A stretch of DNA of 64,000 nucleotides from Bacillota bacterium (GTDB taxonomy: Bacteria > Bacillota > Clostridia > Lachnospirales > Lachnospiraceae). Made by a program: the position numbers and the translations under genes. The stretch is taken from positions 62,001 through 126,000 of the forward strand of contig JAEYOQ010000059.1 of the NCBI GenBank assembly GCA_023411555.1, written 5' to 3'. Shown here piece by piece: positions 17,000 to 26,212 of this stretch (its first letter is position 1; each line of letters opens with the position of its first letter). Below the pieces are notes generated by a model, which was not told the origin of the DNA, ran no database searches, and saw only the letters and a list, made by a program, of their open reading frames with translations.

Positions 17000-19177
17000 A
17001 TGAGCGACAAGAGACGTAAAAAAACAATAGTGAATGGGCGGGCTAAGGTTCCTGTTGTGATGCAGCTGGAGGTGTTGGAGTGCGGTGCGGCAAGCCTTTG
17101 TATGGTACTTGCCTACTACGGTAAGTGGATACCGCTGGAGCAGGTACGGGCCGACTGCGGCGTCAGCCGGGATGGCTCCAAAGCCTTAAATATCCTTAAA
17201 GCAGCACGAAGCTATGGGCTGAATGCCCAGGGCTACCGTTTTGAACCGGAGCAGCTTCGTGAAAATGGTCGCTTCCCTTGCATCATTCACTGGAATTTCA
17301 ATCATTTTGTAGTATTGAATGGATTCAAGGGGCAAAAAGCTTACATAAACGATCCTGCCAAGGGTATATATAGCGTTACCATGGAACAGTTTGATAAGTC
17401 CTTCACTGGAATATGCCTCCTTTTTGAGCCGAATGAAACCTTTGTAGCAGATGGAAAACCTAAGAGTACCTGGAGCTTTATCAGAAAGCGTATGGTGGGT
17501 ACCGGTACAGCAGTAACCTTTGTGGTGCTTACCACAGCCATTTCTTCGCTGATGGGAATCATAAACCCCGCATTTTCACGAGTGTTCTTAGATCGGCTAC
17601 TCACCGGGCGAAACCCTGAGTGGTTATACCCTTTTCTAATAGGGATTGCTCTAATGACTGTAGTGACTCTAATCGTTACATGGGTACAGGCTGTTTATGC
17701 GCTGAAACTGAAGGGAAAGCTGGCGATTGTAGCGAATTCTTCCTTTCTATGGCATGTGCTACGGATGCCTATGACCTTCTTCTCTCAACGGATGGTTGGT
17801 GATATCGCCATGCGGCAATCACTCAACGAGGGCATAGTAAGCACCTTGATTTCCACCTTTGCCCCTCTGGTGCTCCAGGCTGGCATGATGGTATTTTATC
17901 TGGTCGCCATGCTGCGGTACAACATATGGCTGACCGCACTGGGCTTGGCATCTATCCTGATCAATGTAGGCTTAGCACAGATTATCTCCCGTAAGAGAAT
18001 CAACACCACTCGGGTGCAGTTGCGCGACGCTGGTAAGCTGGCCGGTGCTACTGTGGCAGGGATTGAGATGATCGAAACCATCAAGGCTAGTGGTGCAGAG
18101 AATGGATTTTTTGAAAAGTGGGCGGGTTATCAGGCTGGTTTAAATACCCAGACGGTTAAATTCACAAAAATCAATCACTACTTTGGGATGATACCTCAGT
18201 TGGTTTCCACCCTTACTGCCACCGCAGTACTGATGTTGGGTGTGTACTTGACCATAAAGGGACAGTTCACCGTAGGTATGATATTGGCCTTCCAGGGATT
18301 TTTAAGCAGCTTCACAGCACCGGCAAGTTCCCTCATCGGAGCAGGGCAGACCATTCAGGAGATGCGTACTAATATGGAGCGTATAGAGGATGTGATGGAA
18401 TATCCCACCGATGTAAACTATGACATTAAGCATAATGAAGCATGTGAGTATAACAAGCTTTCTGGAGAGGTAATCATGAAGGATGTGACCTTCGGCTACT
18501 CTCCACTGAATGCACCTCTTATAGAGAATTTTAATTTGAATTTAAAGCCAGGAAGCCGGGTGGCTATTGTCGGACCCTCCGGTTGTGGCAAGAGCACTCT
18601 ATCCAAGCTTATTTCAGGGCTGTATCAGCCTTGGAAGGGTGAGATTCTGTTTGACGGTAAACCCATCAGAGATATTCATCGCAGCGTCTTCACCGGTTCG
18701 GTGGCAGTGGTGGATCAGGACATCATTCTCTTTGAGGATACCATTATGAACAATATCAAGATGTGGGACAGCTCTATTGAAGACTTTGAAGCCATTATGG
18801 CAGCACGGGATGCACGTCTACACGAGGATATCATGGGGAGGGACGGTGGCTATGGTTACAAGCTAATGGAGGGCGGTAGGGATTTATCCGGTGGACAGCG
18901 CCAGCGATTGGAGATAGCAAGAGTTTTGGCCCAGGATCCCACCATCATCATCATGGACGAGGCCACTTCTGCTCTAGACGCCAAAACGGAATTTGAGGTT
19001 GTAAAGGCCATCAAAGACCGGGGTATCACCTGTATCGTGATTGCCCATCGTTTATCCACCATCCGGGACTGTGACGAAATCATTGTCATGGAAAAGGGCA
19101 GGGTAGTGGAGCGGGGTACCCATGAAGAGCTATACATCAAGGGCGGGCTATATACCTCCCTGGTATCCAACGAATGA
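17000..19177 (+). CDS. NHLM-type peptide ABC exporter with C39 leader peptidase
   Basis: This 725-residue bifunctional exporter should cut leader peptides after a double-glycine motif and pump the core out. The N-terminal C39 cysteine peptidase (about 14-140) shows all catalytic positions: Gln22, Cys28 in LECGAASLC, His102 in NHFVVLNG and Asp118 in NDPAKG. Six membrane segments follow (about 160-440). The ATPase has Walker A GPSGCGKST, signature LSGGQRQR, Walker B IIIMDEATSALD and the H-loop VIAHRLST. Start is ATG 17000 behind GAGGTGG; an upstream TTG frame extension lacks a ribosome site. Precursors with SGG leaders at 21459-27456 are the expected substrates. Confidence 0.92.
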   Translation: MSDKRRKKTIVNGRAKVPVVMQLEVLECGAASLCMVLAYYGKWIPLEQVRADCGVSRDGSKALNILKAARSYGLNAQGYRFEPEQLRENGRFPCIIHWNFNHFVVLNGFKGQKAYINDPAKGIYSVTMEQFDKSFTGICLLFEPNETFVADGKPKSTWSFIRKRMVGTGTAVTFVVLTTAISSLMGIINPAFSRVFLDRLLTGRNPEWLYPFLIGIALMTVVTLIVTWVQAVYALKLKGKLAIVANSSFLWHVLRMPMTFFSQRMVGDIAMRQSLNEGIVSTLISTFAPLVLQAGMMVFYLVAMLRYNIWLTALGLASILINVGLAQIISRKRINTTRVQLRDAGKLAGATVAGIEMIETIKASGAENGFFEKWAGYQAGLNTQTVKFTKINHYFGMIPQLVSTLTATAVLMLGVYLTIKGQFTVGMILAFQGFLSSFTAPASSLIGAGQTIQEMRTNMERIEDVMEYPTDVNYDIKHNEACEYNKLSGEVIMKDVTFGYSPLNAPLIENFNLNLKPGSRVAIVGPSGCGKSTLSKLISGLYQPWKGEILFDGKPIRDIHRSVFTGSVAVVDQDIILFEDTIMNNIKMWDSSIEDFEAIMAARDARLHEDIMGRDGGYGYKLMEGGRDLSGGQRQRLEIARVLAQDPTIIIMDEATSALDAKTEFEVVKAIKDRGITCIVIAHRLSTIRDCDEIIVMEKGRVVERGTHEELYIKGGLYTSLVSNE

Positions 19178-19193
19178 AGGGAGGCTGAGTAAG

Positions 19194-21404
19194 ATGGGAT
19201 GGTTTGATGAACAGATTAAGCAACGTATCAGTGCTGATGATGATGCCTTTTCAGATGCCTTTGCCTCTATGGCAGGGGTGGTAATGGGAAAGGGTACCAC
19301 CCGTGCATTGATGGACGACCTGCAGAAAACGAAAAATGCAGTGGATGAAATTCTAAAATTTTATCACGTTAAGCCTATAGATCTACCGGATGAACTGAAG
19401 GATATGAATGAACAGCTGGAATATCTGCTACGACCCTCCGGTATCATGCGCCGGGTAGTTAACCTGGAAGGAGCCTGGTACCGTGATGGTGTGGGAGCAT
19501 TTCTAGGAACCCTTAAAGGTGGAGGCGTAGTTGCACTATTGCCTCATGGTCTTTCCGGTTACGCCTTTTTCGACTTTGATAGCGGGAAGATGGTAAAGCT
19601 GAATCGCAAAACAGCTGATCTGCTGGAGACGGAGGCAATCTGCTTTTATAAACCGTTGCCACTGAAAAAGCTGGGTATTCGTGATTTACTAATTTATATT
19701 GCCCAGATTCTATCACCGGCAGATTTTTGCATGGTGGGTATGGCCACCCTAGTGGTCACCCTTATAGGAATGCTTGGACCGAAGCTCAATAATATCATCT
19801 TTTCCAATGTTATTGAAAGTGGAGATATGAGTCTCTTTCTGGCTATAACGGTGATGTTGGTGGCCACCGGCATTGCAGGGATGCTCCTTAGAACAGTAAA
19901 GAACATGGCCATGGAACGATTGGAAACAAAGACTGGTACGGCGGTACAAGCGGCTTCCATGATGCGGGTGCTGTCTCTTCCAGCAGAGTTTTTTAAGAAG
20001 TATAGTGCCGGTGAGCTTAGTAGCCGTACCCAGTGTATTAACAGTCTGTGTGATATGCTGGGAGGTATTATTCTGAACACAGGACTTACCTCGGTGTTCT
20101 CACTGGTTTACATCACGCAGATTGTGAGCTATTCTCCAGCATTGGTCCTTCCTGCAATTACAATTACACTGGCAACGGCCTTGTTTACGATTATCTCCAC
20201 TTTAGTGCAGATGAAGCTATCCAAACAGATGATGGAGTTGGACGCCAAGGAATCAGGTCTTGTATATTCTTTTCTTGCAGGTGTACAAAAGCTAAAGCTG
20301 GCTGGAGCAGAGAAGAGAGCTTTTTCACGGTGGGCTGCTTTGTACAGCAAAAAGGCCGGCTTAACCTACGACCCGCCTATGCTTATAAAGCTTAATACCG
20401 TTATTTCCACAGCTATTTCCTCCATAGGAACCATCGTCCTCTATTACACAGCGGTGAAAGCAGAGATTTCAGTGGCAGACTATTTTGCATTCAACGTGGC
20501 ATATGGTATGGTCAGCGGCGCATTTCTCTCCCTCTCCAGTATCGCTCTGACGGCAGCCAATATCAAGCCTGTAGTGGAGATGGTAAAGCCCATTTTGGAG
20601 ACAGTGCCGGAGGTATCTGTCGGAAAGAAGGTTCTAACCCGCATCTCGGGTGGGATCGAGCTCTCTAACGTGTCCTTCCGCTATACCGAGAGTATGCCTC
20701 TCATCGTGGATAATCTGTCTCTAAAAATACGACCAGGGCAGTATATAGCTCTGGTAGGTGAGACCGGCTGTGGCAAGTCGACCATTATGCGGCTGCTACT
20801 AGGCTTTGAAACACCACAAAAGGGTGCAATTTATTATGATGGTAAGGATTTAAGTACCATGGACTTGAAATCTCTGCGGCGACACATTGGGGTGGTGATG
20901 CAGAATGGTAAGCTCTTTTCCGGGGATATTTTCTCTAACATAATCATTTCTGCCCCCTGGCTCACTATTGACGAGGCATGGGAGGCGGCGGAGCTTTCCG
21001 GAATTGCAGACGATATAAGGGAGATGCCTATGGGGATGCACACACAGATTAGTGAGGGCAGCGGTGGCATTTCCGGTGGACAGCGTCAGAGGTTGATGAT
21101 AGCTCGGGCGGTGGCACCAAAACCTCGAATTCTTATGTTTGACGAAGCAACCTCTGCCCTGGACAATCTCACACAGAAGAAAGTAGCTACTTCCCTGGCT
21201 AATCTCAAATGTACCCGTATTGTCATCGCCCACCGGCTTTCCACCATTCAGGATTGCGACCGTATTATCGTACTGAAAGCTGGGCGAATCATTGAGGATG
21301 GTGGCTACGACGAGCTTATCGCAAAGGACGGCTATTTTGCAGAGCTAGTGGCACGCCAACGTTTGGACGACACAGAATTTGTGGGTAAAACCACGGTATA
21401 TTAG
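19194..21404 (+). CDS. second NHLM-type ABC exporter (no peptidase)
   Basis: The protein has 736 residues. In place of a peptidase, the first about 170 residues are a degenerate domain typical of the second exporter of NHLM bacteriocin systems (hydrophilic helices, then a VVALLPHGLSGYAFFDF beta region). Membrane segments (about 185-460) and a complete ATPase follow, with Walker A GETGCGKST, signature ISGGQRQR, Walker B ILMFDEATSALD and IVIAHRLST. Start is ATG 19194 with GAAGGGAGG; the longer frame beginning inside the previous gene is a read-through. In such systems the two ATPases likely work as a heterodimer. It is the last gene before the precursor genes. Confidence 0.9.
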   Translation: MGWFDEQIKQRISADDDAFSDAFASMAGVVMGKGTTRALMDDLQKTKNAVDEILKFYHVKPIDLPDELKDMNEQLEYLLRPSGIMRRVVNLEGAWYRDGVGAFLGTLKGGGVVALLPHGLSGYAFFDFDSGKMVKLNRKTADLLETEAICFYKPLPLKKLGIRDLLIYIAQILSPADFCMVGMATLVVTLIGMLGPKLNNIIFSNVIESGDMSLFLAITVMLVATGIAGMLLRTVKNMAMERLETKTGTAVQAASMMRVLSLPAEFFKKYSAGELSSRTQCINSLCDMLGGIILNTGLTSVFSLVYITQIVSYSPALVLPAITITLATALFTIISTLVQMKLSKQMMELDAKESGLVYSFLAGVQKLKLAGAEKRAFSRWAALYSKKAGLTYDPPMLIKLNTVISTAISSIGTIVLYYTAVKAEISVADYFAFNVAYGMVSGAFLSLSSIALTAANIKPVVEMVKPILETVPEVSVGKKVLTRISGGIELSNVSFRYTESMPLIVDNLSLKIRPGQYIALVGETGCGKSTIMRLLLGFETPQKGAIYYDGKDLSTMDLKSLRRHIGVVMQNGKLFSGDIFSNIIISAPWLTIDEAWEAAELSGIADDIREMPMGMHTQISEGSGGISGGQRQRLMIARAVAPKPRILMFDEATSALDNLTQKKVATSLANLKCTRIVIAHRLSTIQDCDRIIVLKAGRIIEDGGYDELIAKDGYFAELVARQRLDDTEFVGKTTVY

Positions 21405-21407
21405 CAT

Positions 21408-21435
21408 TTGTTATACAGCAATAACGATATACAAT
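21408..21435 (+). promoter_or_regulatory. possible promoter of the precursor genes
   Basis: TTGTTA and TACAAT with a 16-base spacer lie just after the exporter stop and before the first precursor gene. An own promoter would allow much more peptide than exporter. Confidence 0.4.
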
Positions 21436-21458
21436 AAAAAAAATTAAGGGGGAAGAAT

Positions 21459-21698
21459 ATGACAACAGAAAAAATTATAGCACTGGCAAAGGAAAAGCTA
21501 GGTAAGGACATAACCGAACAAGAGGCACAGGATTATCTAGACGGTAAAATTACACTTCCTGATGAAGCTCTTGCCATTGTAAGTGGAGGTGGTTTCTGCG
21601 ATCCAATATATTGTCCCAATTGCAAAGCAACTAGTATATATGCTAGTGATTTTTATGTTTGTTTCTGTAAGAATTGTGGTTGTAAATTTTATTACTAG
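21459..21698 (+). CDS. cysteine-rich peptide precursor 1 (SGG leader, single zinc-ribbon-like core)
   Basis: This 79-residue precursor peptide has a leader (1-44) shared with four other genes here. It contains IALAKEKLGK, ITEQEAQ, a PDEAL motif and the terminal SGG, the type of site cut by C39 peptidases. The 35-residue core carries seven cysteines, in YCPNC, VCFC and KNCGC, and ends in aromatic and basic residues (KFYY). The CxxC spacing looks like a zinc ribbon. Alternatively the cysteines are substrates for thioether formation by the adjacent radical SAM enzyme. No named RiPP family is recognised. The ribosome site is AAGGGGG. Exporter genes lie just upstream. Confidence 0.85.
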   Translation: MTTEKIIALAKEKLGKDITEQEAQDYLDGKITLPDEALAIVSGGGFCDPIYCPNCKATSIYASDFYVCFCKNCGCKFYY

Positions 21699-21795
21699 CT
21701 TACCGCGATAAGCCGGATCAATTAGAATGCTATATCTGCGGATCTATAGATAAGTAGATTTAATTTAATTTAGTGGTAAATAAGGAGGAAGAATT

Positions 21796-22050
21796 ATGAC
21801 AGCAGAAAAAATCATAGCCCTGGCAAAGGAAAAGCTAGGCAAGAACATTACTGAGCAAGAGGCGCAGGACTACCTCGACGGTAAAATAGCCCTTCCCGAT
21901 GAAGCCCTTGATGTCATCAGTGGCGGTGATTATTGTAGGAATCAAACATGTCCAAAGTGTGGGGGTAGTCTCTGGAACAAAATGGGGACTTATGATTTAT
22001 ATTGTGACACCTGTGGATACGAAGGTGTTTTCGAAAGGAAATTTGAGTAA
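21796..22050 (+). CDS. cysteine-rich peptide precursor 2 (single core)
   Basis: This 84-residue paralogue of precursor 1 has a leader identical at most of 44 positions (changes are N for D at 17 and A for T at 3). The 40-residue core has five cysteines, in DYCRNQ, TCPKCGG and CDTCGYE, which is a textbook zinc-ribbon layout of two CxxC knuckles 17 residues apart. The core ends in charged residues. Strong conservation of the leader but not of the core is typical of RiPP precursor families that share one processing machine. The ribosome site is AAGGAGGAAG. Confidence 0.85.
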   Translation: MTAEKIIALAKEKLGKNITEQEAQDYLDGKIALPDEALDVISGGDYCRNQTCPKCGGSLWNKMGTYDLYCDTCGYEGVFERKFE

Positions 22051-22092
22051 TCGTGATATTCGAAACAGCCATTACCATTACATAGGAGGAAG

Positions 22093-22167
22093 ATGATAAT
22101 GATCGGCAAGGATATTACAGAATACATAGCGGAAGGAGAAGACAACAATGTATTACAAGCTGTGTGA
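22093..22167 (+). CDS. 24-codon ORF with leader-like sequence, overlapping the radical SAM start
   Basis: It begins at ATG behind AGGAGGA (a second in-frame ATG two codons later, 22099, is also possible) and ends at TGA 22165-22167, overlapping the radical SAM gene by 20 bases. The sequence contains GKDITE, the same six residues as the centre of the precursor leaders, then AEGEDNNVL. It has neither the first half of the leader nor an SGG and core. It may be a decayed precursor, or a small coupling or recognition peptide. Whether it is translated is not known. Confidence 0.4.
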   Translation: MIMIGKDITEYIAEGEDNNVLQAV

Positions 22168-23572
22168 ACCCTACCGCTTACGCGGCTGGGATGGTCTGCC
22201 GTTTTGTTTGGCATCCCCCCATGCGTTAACACCGCGCTTGTTGTCACGAGACGAATTTGCAGTGCTGTTATGCTGCGACGGAATCACAGAATTTGGTGAC
22301 AACAGTGATGAAGGTGTTAGTGAGATCATTCGGAGGATGCTGCATGACGGAGTCATCTCTGCCTCTGAAGCTGAGTCACAGGTTATGGATGTGCAAAAAT
22401 TCCGATTGCATCCAAATGGTCATATCCATAGTGTGATATGGAGTATAACAGGAGATTGCAATCTGCGCTGTAAGCACTGCTATATGTCCGGAGGAAGAAA
22501 TAAATACGCAGACCTGACGAAAGCCGAAGCTTTTGACATAATTGATCAACTTGAAGGGGCGGGAGTAATGGAGGTAGAGCTTTCAGGTGGTGAGCCACAG
22601 CTGTCACCATATCTGTGGGAGCTTGTGGATGAGCTTTTGCGCCGTAACATCGTAATCTCGCACTTTCACACCAACGCAATGCTTTTAGACGACGATTTTT
22701 TTGCCGAGATGAAGAAGCGAAACTTGAGCTGGATGTTTGATTCCAGTCTTGACGGCGTAGGAACCCATGATGATTTGCGCTCTACTCCCGGCTCTGAAAA
22801 AGTTGCGATAGCTGCCTTTCGCAAGATACGGGAGCATGGCTACCCCTTGCTTGTCAATTCCAAGTTTCACGCAGACAGTGTACATGCAGCTTTGACTACC
22901 TATGAGTTAATGAAAGAGATTGGGGTGACAGACTGGAAGGTTAGCTTTGTCTTCCCTATTGGTGAAGCAGTTTCCAATATTTCATCCAATCCAGCTATCC
23001 TTTGTGACGAGTATCTTGAACTGCTAGGACGCTACAAGGCTGACGACAATCCCTTTGAGCTGAACCTTCTCGAGGGTGTTGTAAAAGGATATGAGAACGG
23101 TAGCTTTGCCTTTTGGGAGAATGATAAAGAGGATCCCTTCAACCAGCAGCGCGTATCCTGTGGCCTGTGCCGCAATCGACCTTATATTCTACCGGATAGT
23201 ACGCTTGTCCCCTGTATTGGCTGGGTGTCCACTCAGGTTGAAAGCTTATTACCGAAACTGAGGGAGACACGTTTGTCTACTATCTACGCCGATCCCAGTT
23301 CTCAATTTCGTAGGCTCGTGGGGATTAAGGTTTCTGATATTACCGAGCAAAATGCAGAATGCCGTGAGTGTGAATTCAAAATGACTTGTGGTGGAGGCTG
23401 CCGTGCAGATGCACTTGCGACAAATCCTGGTTATGACGCAATATACAGACGTGGCATGATGATGTGTACGGTTTATAAAAGCGGTTTCATGAAAAAGGTA
23501 CAAGAAATCTGTGGCAATAAAGTAAGTACGAATCACCAAGAGCCTGTTAGAAATTACGAGTACCAGTATTAA
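22148..23572 (+). CDS. radical SAM/SPASM peptide maturase
   Basis: This 474-residue enzyme likely modifies the adjacent precursor peptides. The radical SAM cluster motif CNLRCKHC gives Cys104, Cys108 and Cys111; the SAM-binding GGEP follows in ELSGGEPQLSP. A C-terminal SPASM region holds extra iron-sulfur ligands (CGLC near 337-340, VPCIGW, then CRECEFKMTCGGGC near 404-415). The first about 90 residues form a small winged-helix-like region (SRDEFAVLLCCDG, VSEIIRRMLHDGVIS) as in RiPP recognition elements. Relatives form thioether or C-C links in cysteine-rich peptides. Its own ribosome site GGAAGGAG lies inside the upstream mini-ORF. Product chemistry cannot be told from sequence. Confidence 0.9.
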   Translation: MYYKLCEPYRLRGWDGLPFCLASPHALTPRLLSRDEFAVLLCCDGITEFGDNSDEGVSEIIRRMLHDGVISASEAESQVMDVQKFRLHPNGHIHSVIWSITGDCNLRCKHCYMSGGRNKYADLTKAEAFDIIDQLEGAGVMEVELSGGEPQLSPYLWELVDELLRRNIVISHFHTNAMLLDDDFFAEMKKRNLSWMFDSSLDGVGTHDDLRSTPGSEKVAIAAFRKIREHGYPLLVNSKFHADSVHAALTTYELMKEIGVTDWKVSFVFPIGEAVSNISSNPAILCDEYLELLGRYKADDNPFELNLLEGVVKGYENGSFAFWENDKEDPFNQQRVSCGLCRNRPYILPDSTLVPCIGWVSTQVESLLPKLRETRLSTIYADPSSQFRRLVGIKVSDITEQNAECRECEFKMTCGGGCRADALATNPGYDAIYRRGMMMCTVYKSGFMKKVQEICGNKVSTNHQEPVRNYEYQY

Positions 23573-23597
23573 AAATTACTGAAAGAGGGGAACTAAT

Positions 23598-25118
23598 ATG
23601 TATAAAAAACTGCTCCCGCTAATCTTATTCATTCTACTTACGCTTATGGGATGTGGAAAAAGCGAAGCACCGAAGGAAAATATCCAGAGTGACGCTGAGC
23701 TTCGCAATGAAGATTTTATCGGCAAGCGTATGGCGTTTGCGACGGGCGAGGCATTTGATACCTTGTTCTTGGAAAATGTCGGAGAGTTTACGCCGATTCA
23801 CTGCATCTATGAGCATGAGGCAATGGAGCTTGTGAAGAACAATAGAGCCGATGCGTTGATGTTAGATGAGCCCATGGCAAGAAAATGGGTTTCGATGAAC
23901 CCGGAACTTATGATTGTATATCCCTCCTTCGCAGAATATGGTTTCGGAGCTATCTTTAACAAGGAGAACGAGGAACTTAGAAGGAATTTTAATGAGTTTT
24001 TAAAGGAAATCAAAGTCAATGGCACATATGATGATATGATAACACGATGGATTGATACGGTCGATTCGCCCCCAATGCCGGATATTCCCTTAAACGGCAC
24101 AAAGGGAGTCCTTACCTTTGCCAGTAACGGTGAACTGGAACCCTTTGGGTATATCGCAAACGGTCAGCCGGAGGGCTTTGACATTGAGCTTGCCTATCGA
24201 TTTGCAGCATATATGGATATGAAGCTAGACATTTCTCTTATGGCTTGGGACGCGCTGATTCCTTATGTCGATGCTGGGAAGGCTGATTTTGCGGCAAGCC
24301 TGTTTATTATTAATGAGGAACGAGAGCAATTTGTTGATTTTTCCGATCCCTATTATACCGGTGGAGCAGTTTTGGTTACGAAAAAATCATCGACAGAAGG
24401 AGCAGACAAAGATGATTTGTCAGCTTTGAGTTTTTGGGAAAGACTCAAGACCAGCGTTGAGAACAACCTAGTGAAGGAAGATCGTTGGAAGCTGGTTGCG
24501 GAGGGATTACAAGTCAGTCTGACCATTACAATCTTTGCCTTTGCACTGGCTACCTTACTTGGCTTTGGGATATGTGGCCTGTGTATGAGTAAAAATCGAA
24601 TATTGAATGCCATCGGCACTGTGTATGTCACCGTTATGCGGGGGACACCAATCGTTGTATTGCTGATGATCACTTTTTATGTCATATTCGCCAAGAGTAG
24701 CGTCAGTGGAACCGTGGTCGCTATCATCGCTTTCGGAGCTAACGGTGCAGCCTTCATCGGCGAGATCCTCCGCAGTGCAATCATGACCATAGACAAGGGG
24801 CAGGTGGAGGCGGCCAGGAGTATGGGCTTTTCTAAGGTTAGTGCATTTTTTACCGTGACCTTCCCGCAAGCAGTCCAGGTGGCATTTCCAACCTATATGT
24901 CTGAGTTTGTATCAACCTTTAAAGAGACCGCCGTTGTTGGATACATAGCCATCGTGGATCTTACCAAGGCGGGTGATATCATCCGCAGCCGTACCTATGA
25001 TGCCCTCTTTCCTCTGGTTATGGTGGCGCTTGTTTACATGATCGCAGCATCTGTCATAATATGGGTCTTCAACTTTATTTACCGTAAGACGAATAAGCGT
25101 TTGAGGAGGGCAAAGTGA
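23598..25118 (+). CDS. amino-acid-type ABC transporter, substrate-binding domain fused to permease
   Basis: This 506-residue fusion is a lipoprotein signal (lipobox LMGC, Cys19), a binding region of about 40-270 and a permease of about 295-500. The permease is of the HisM/GlnP type, with the EAA-like loop AARSMGFSKVSAFFTVTFPQAVQVAFPTYMSEF. The binding part contains two incomplete SBP_bac_3 stretches. The first (40-155) looks like a C-terminal lobe region ending in MITRWI. The second (160-265) has FASNGELEPFGYI and GFDIELAYRFA, typical of an N-terminal lobe. Such fusions usually import polar amino acids. It overlaps the ATPase gene (TGATG). In the peptide locus it may import a precursor amino acid, sense one, or give immunity; this is open. 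Confidence 0.82.
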   Translation: MYKKLLPLILFILLTLMGCGKSEAPKENIQSDAELRNEDFIGKRMAFATGEAFDTLFLENVGEFTPIHCIYEHEAMELVKNNRADALMLDEPMARKWVSMNPELMIVYPSFAEYGFGAIFNKENEELRRNFNEFLKEIKVNGTYDDMITRWIDTVDSPPMPDIPLNGTKGVLTFASNGELEPFGYIANGQPEGFDIELAYRFAAYMDMKLDISLMAWDALIPYVDAGKADFAASLFIINEEREQFVDFSDPYYTGGAVLVTKKSSTEGADKDDLSALSFWERLKTSVENNLVKEDRWKLVAEGLQVSLTITIFAFALATLLGFGICGLCMSKNRILNAIGTVYVTVMRGTPIVVLLMITFYVIFAKSSVSGTVVAIIAFGANGAAFIGEILRSAIMTIDKGQVEAARSMGFSKVSAFFTVTFPQAVQVAFPTYMSEFVSTFKETAVVGYIAIVDLTKAGDIIRSRTYDALFPLVMVALVYMIAASVIIWVFNFIYRKTNKRLRRAK

Positions 25119-26182
25119 TGATTACAGTAAAAAACCTGAAAAAGAGCTACGGTGATTTTGAAGTCATTAAAGGGATTACCACTACCATAGAGAAGGGAGA
25201 GGTCATCTCTATCATCGGTCCGTCCGGAACAGGCAAAAGTACCTTCCTTCGCGCCTTAAATCTTCTGGATCCGCCTACAAGCGGAGTGATTGAGTTTGAG
25301 GGAATTAATCTCATGGATAAGCGTACCAATATCAATGAGGTTCGTAAAAAGATGGGCATGGTGTTCCAAAGCTTCAACCTTTTTGCTCATATGAGCATCC
25401 TGGATAACCTATGCGTTGGACAGACTAAGCTGCTTGGGATTCCACGAGACGAAGCAGAGAAGACGGCCAGGGACCTCTTAGCCACGGTTGGACTTGCTGC
25501 GAAAGAGAACGCTTATCCCGATGAGCTTTCTGGTGGTCAGAAGCAGCGTGTAGCCATAGCCAGGTGCCTGTCAATGAAGCCGGATATTATACTATTCGAT
25601 GAGCCTACATCTGCCCTTGACCCGACGATGGTAGGAGAGGTCACGGCTGTTATCAAACGTCTGGCAGGGAGTGGCATGACAATGGTAATTGTCACCCATG
25701 AGATGGCCTTTGCCAAGAATGTTTCCACCCGTATTTTTTATATGGATGAGGGTGGTATCTATGAGGAAGGTCCGCCGGAGGTGATTTTTGAGAATCCCAA
25801 GAGGGAGAAGACGAGGGCCTTTATCAAGCGGATGAAATCCTTCCATTATAAGGTTGAATCCGAAGACTTTGACTTTATTGAGCTCACCAACAGCCTACTT
25901 AATTTCTGCTCATCCAATGCCCTTTCAAGAGCCAATACGAATAAGGTGGGATTATTGTCCGAGGAAACAACGGTAAATCTTATTCCAAAAGAAAAGCTGA
26001 TTAGCGTCGATTTCAGCTTTCCAGACAGTCAGACTCAGTTTGAGCTTGTAATTACTTATGGCGGCGATAAGCTAGATGTCACCCTGGATGAGAGTATGTC
26101 AGCACATATTGTAAGAGGGATAGCAGGCGATATTCGCCATGAGTATGACAATGTCAATCGACTTCGTTTGAAATGGAACTAA
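25118..26182 (+). CDS. amino-acid ABC transporter ATPase with extra RsbW-like C-terminal domain
   Basis: The protein has 354 residues. Residues 1-242 are a GlnQ/HisP-type ATPase, with Walker A GPSGTGKST (34-42), Q-loop VFQSFNLF, signature LSGGQKQR, Walker B IILFDEPTSALD and H-loop VTHEMAFA. The extra about 110 residues are not normal for the family. They have a helical region and a VGLLSEETTVNLIP segment like the N-box of anti-sigma kinases, then strands VDFSFPDSQTQFELVITYGGD. The G-boxes are degenerate, so it may bind but not phosphorylate. Start is ATG 25118 behind GAGGAGGG; the preceding GTG is one codon off. It works with the fusion permease and perhaps the STAS protein. Confidence 0.85.
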   Translation: MITVKNLKKSYGDFEVIKGITTTIEKGEVISIIGPSGTGKSTFLRALNLLDPPTSGVIEFEGINLMDKRTNINEVRKKMGMVFQSFNLFAHMSILDNLCVGQTKLLGIPRDEAEKTARDLLATVGLAAKENAYPDELSGGQKQRVAIARCLSMKPDIILFDEPTSALDPTMVGEVTAVIKRLAGSGMTMVIVTHEMAFAKNVSTRIFYMDEGGIYEEGPPEVIFENPKREKTRAFIKRMKSFHYKVESEDFDFIELTNSLLNFCSSNALSRANTNKVGLLSEETTVNLIPKEKLISVDFSFPDSQTQFELVITYGGDKLDVTLDESMSAHIVRGIAGDIRHEYDNVNRLRLKWN

Positions 26183-26212
26183 ATACATTCCAATAACAAA
26201 GGAGGATCTATT

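Noticed and set aside
16988..17000. TTG start at 16988 for the C39 exporter
   Set aside because: It lies on the ribosome site itself. ATG 17000 has the right spacing.
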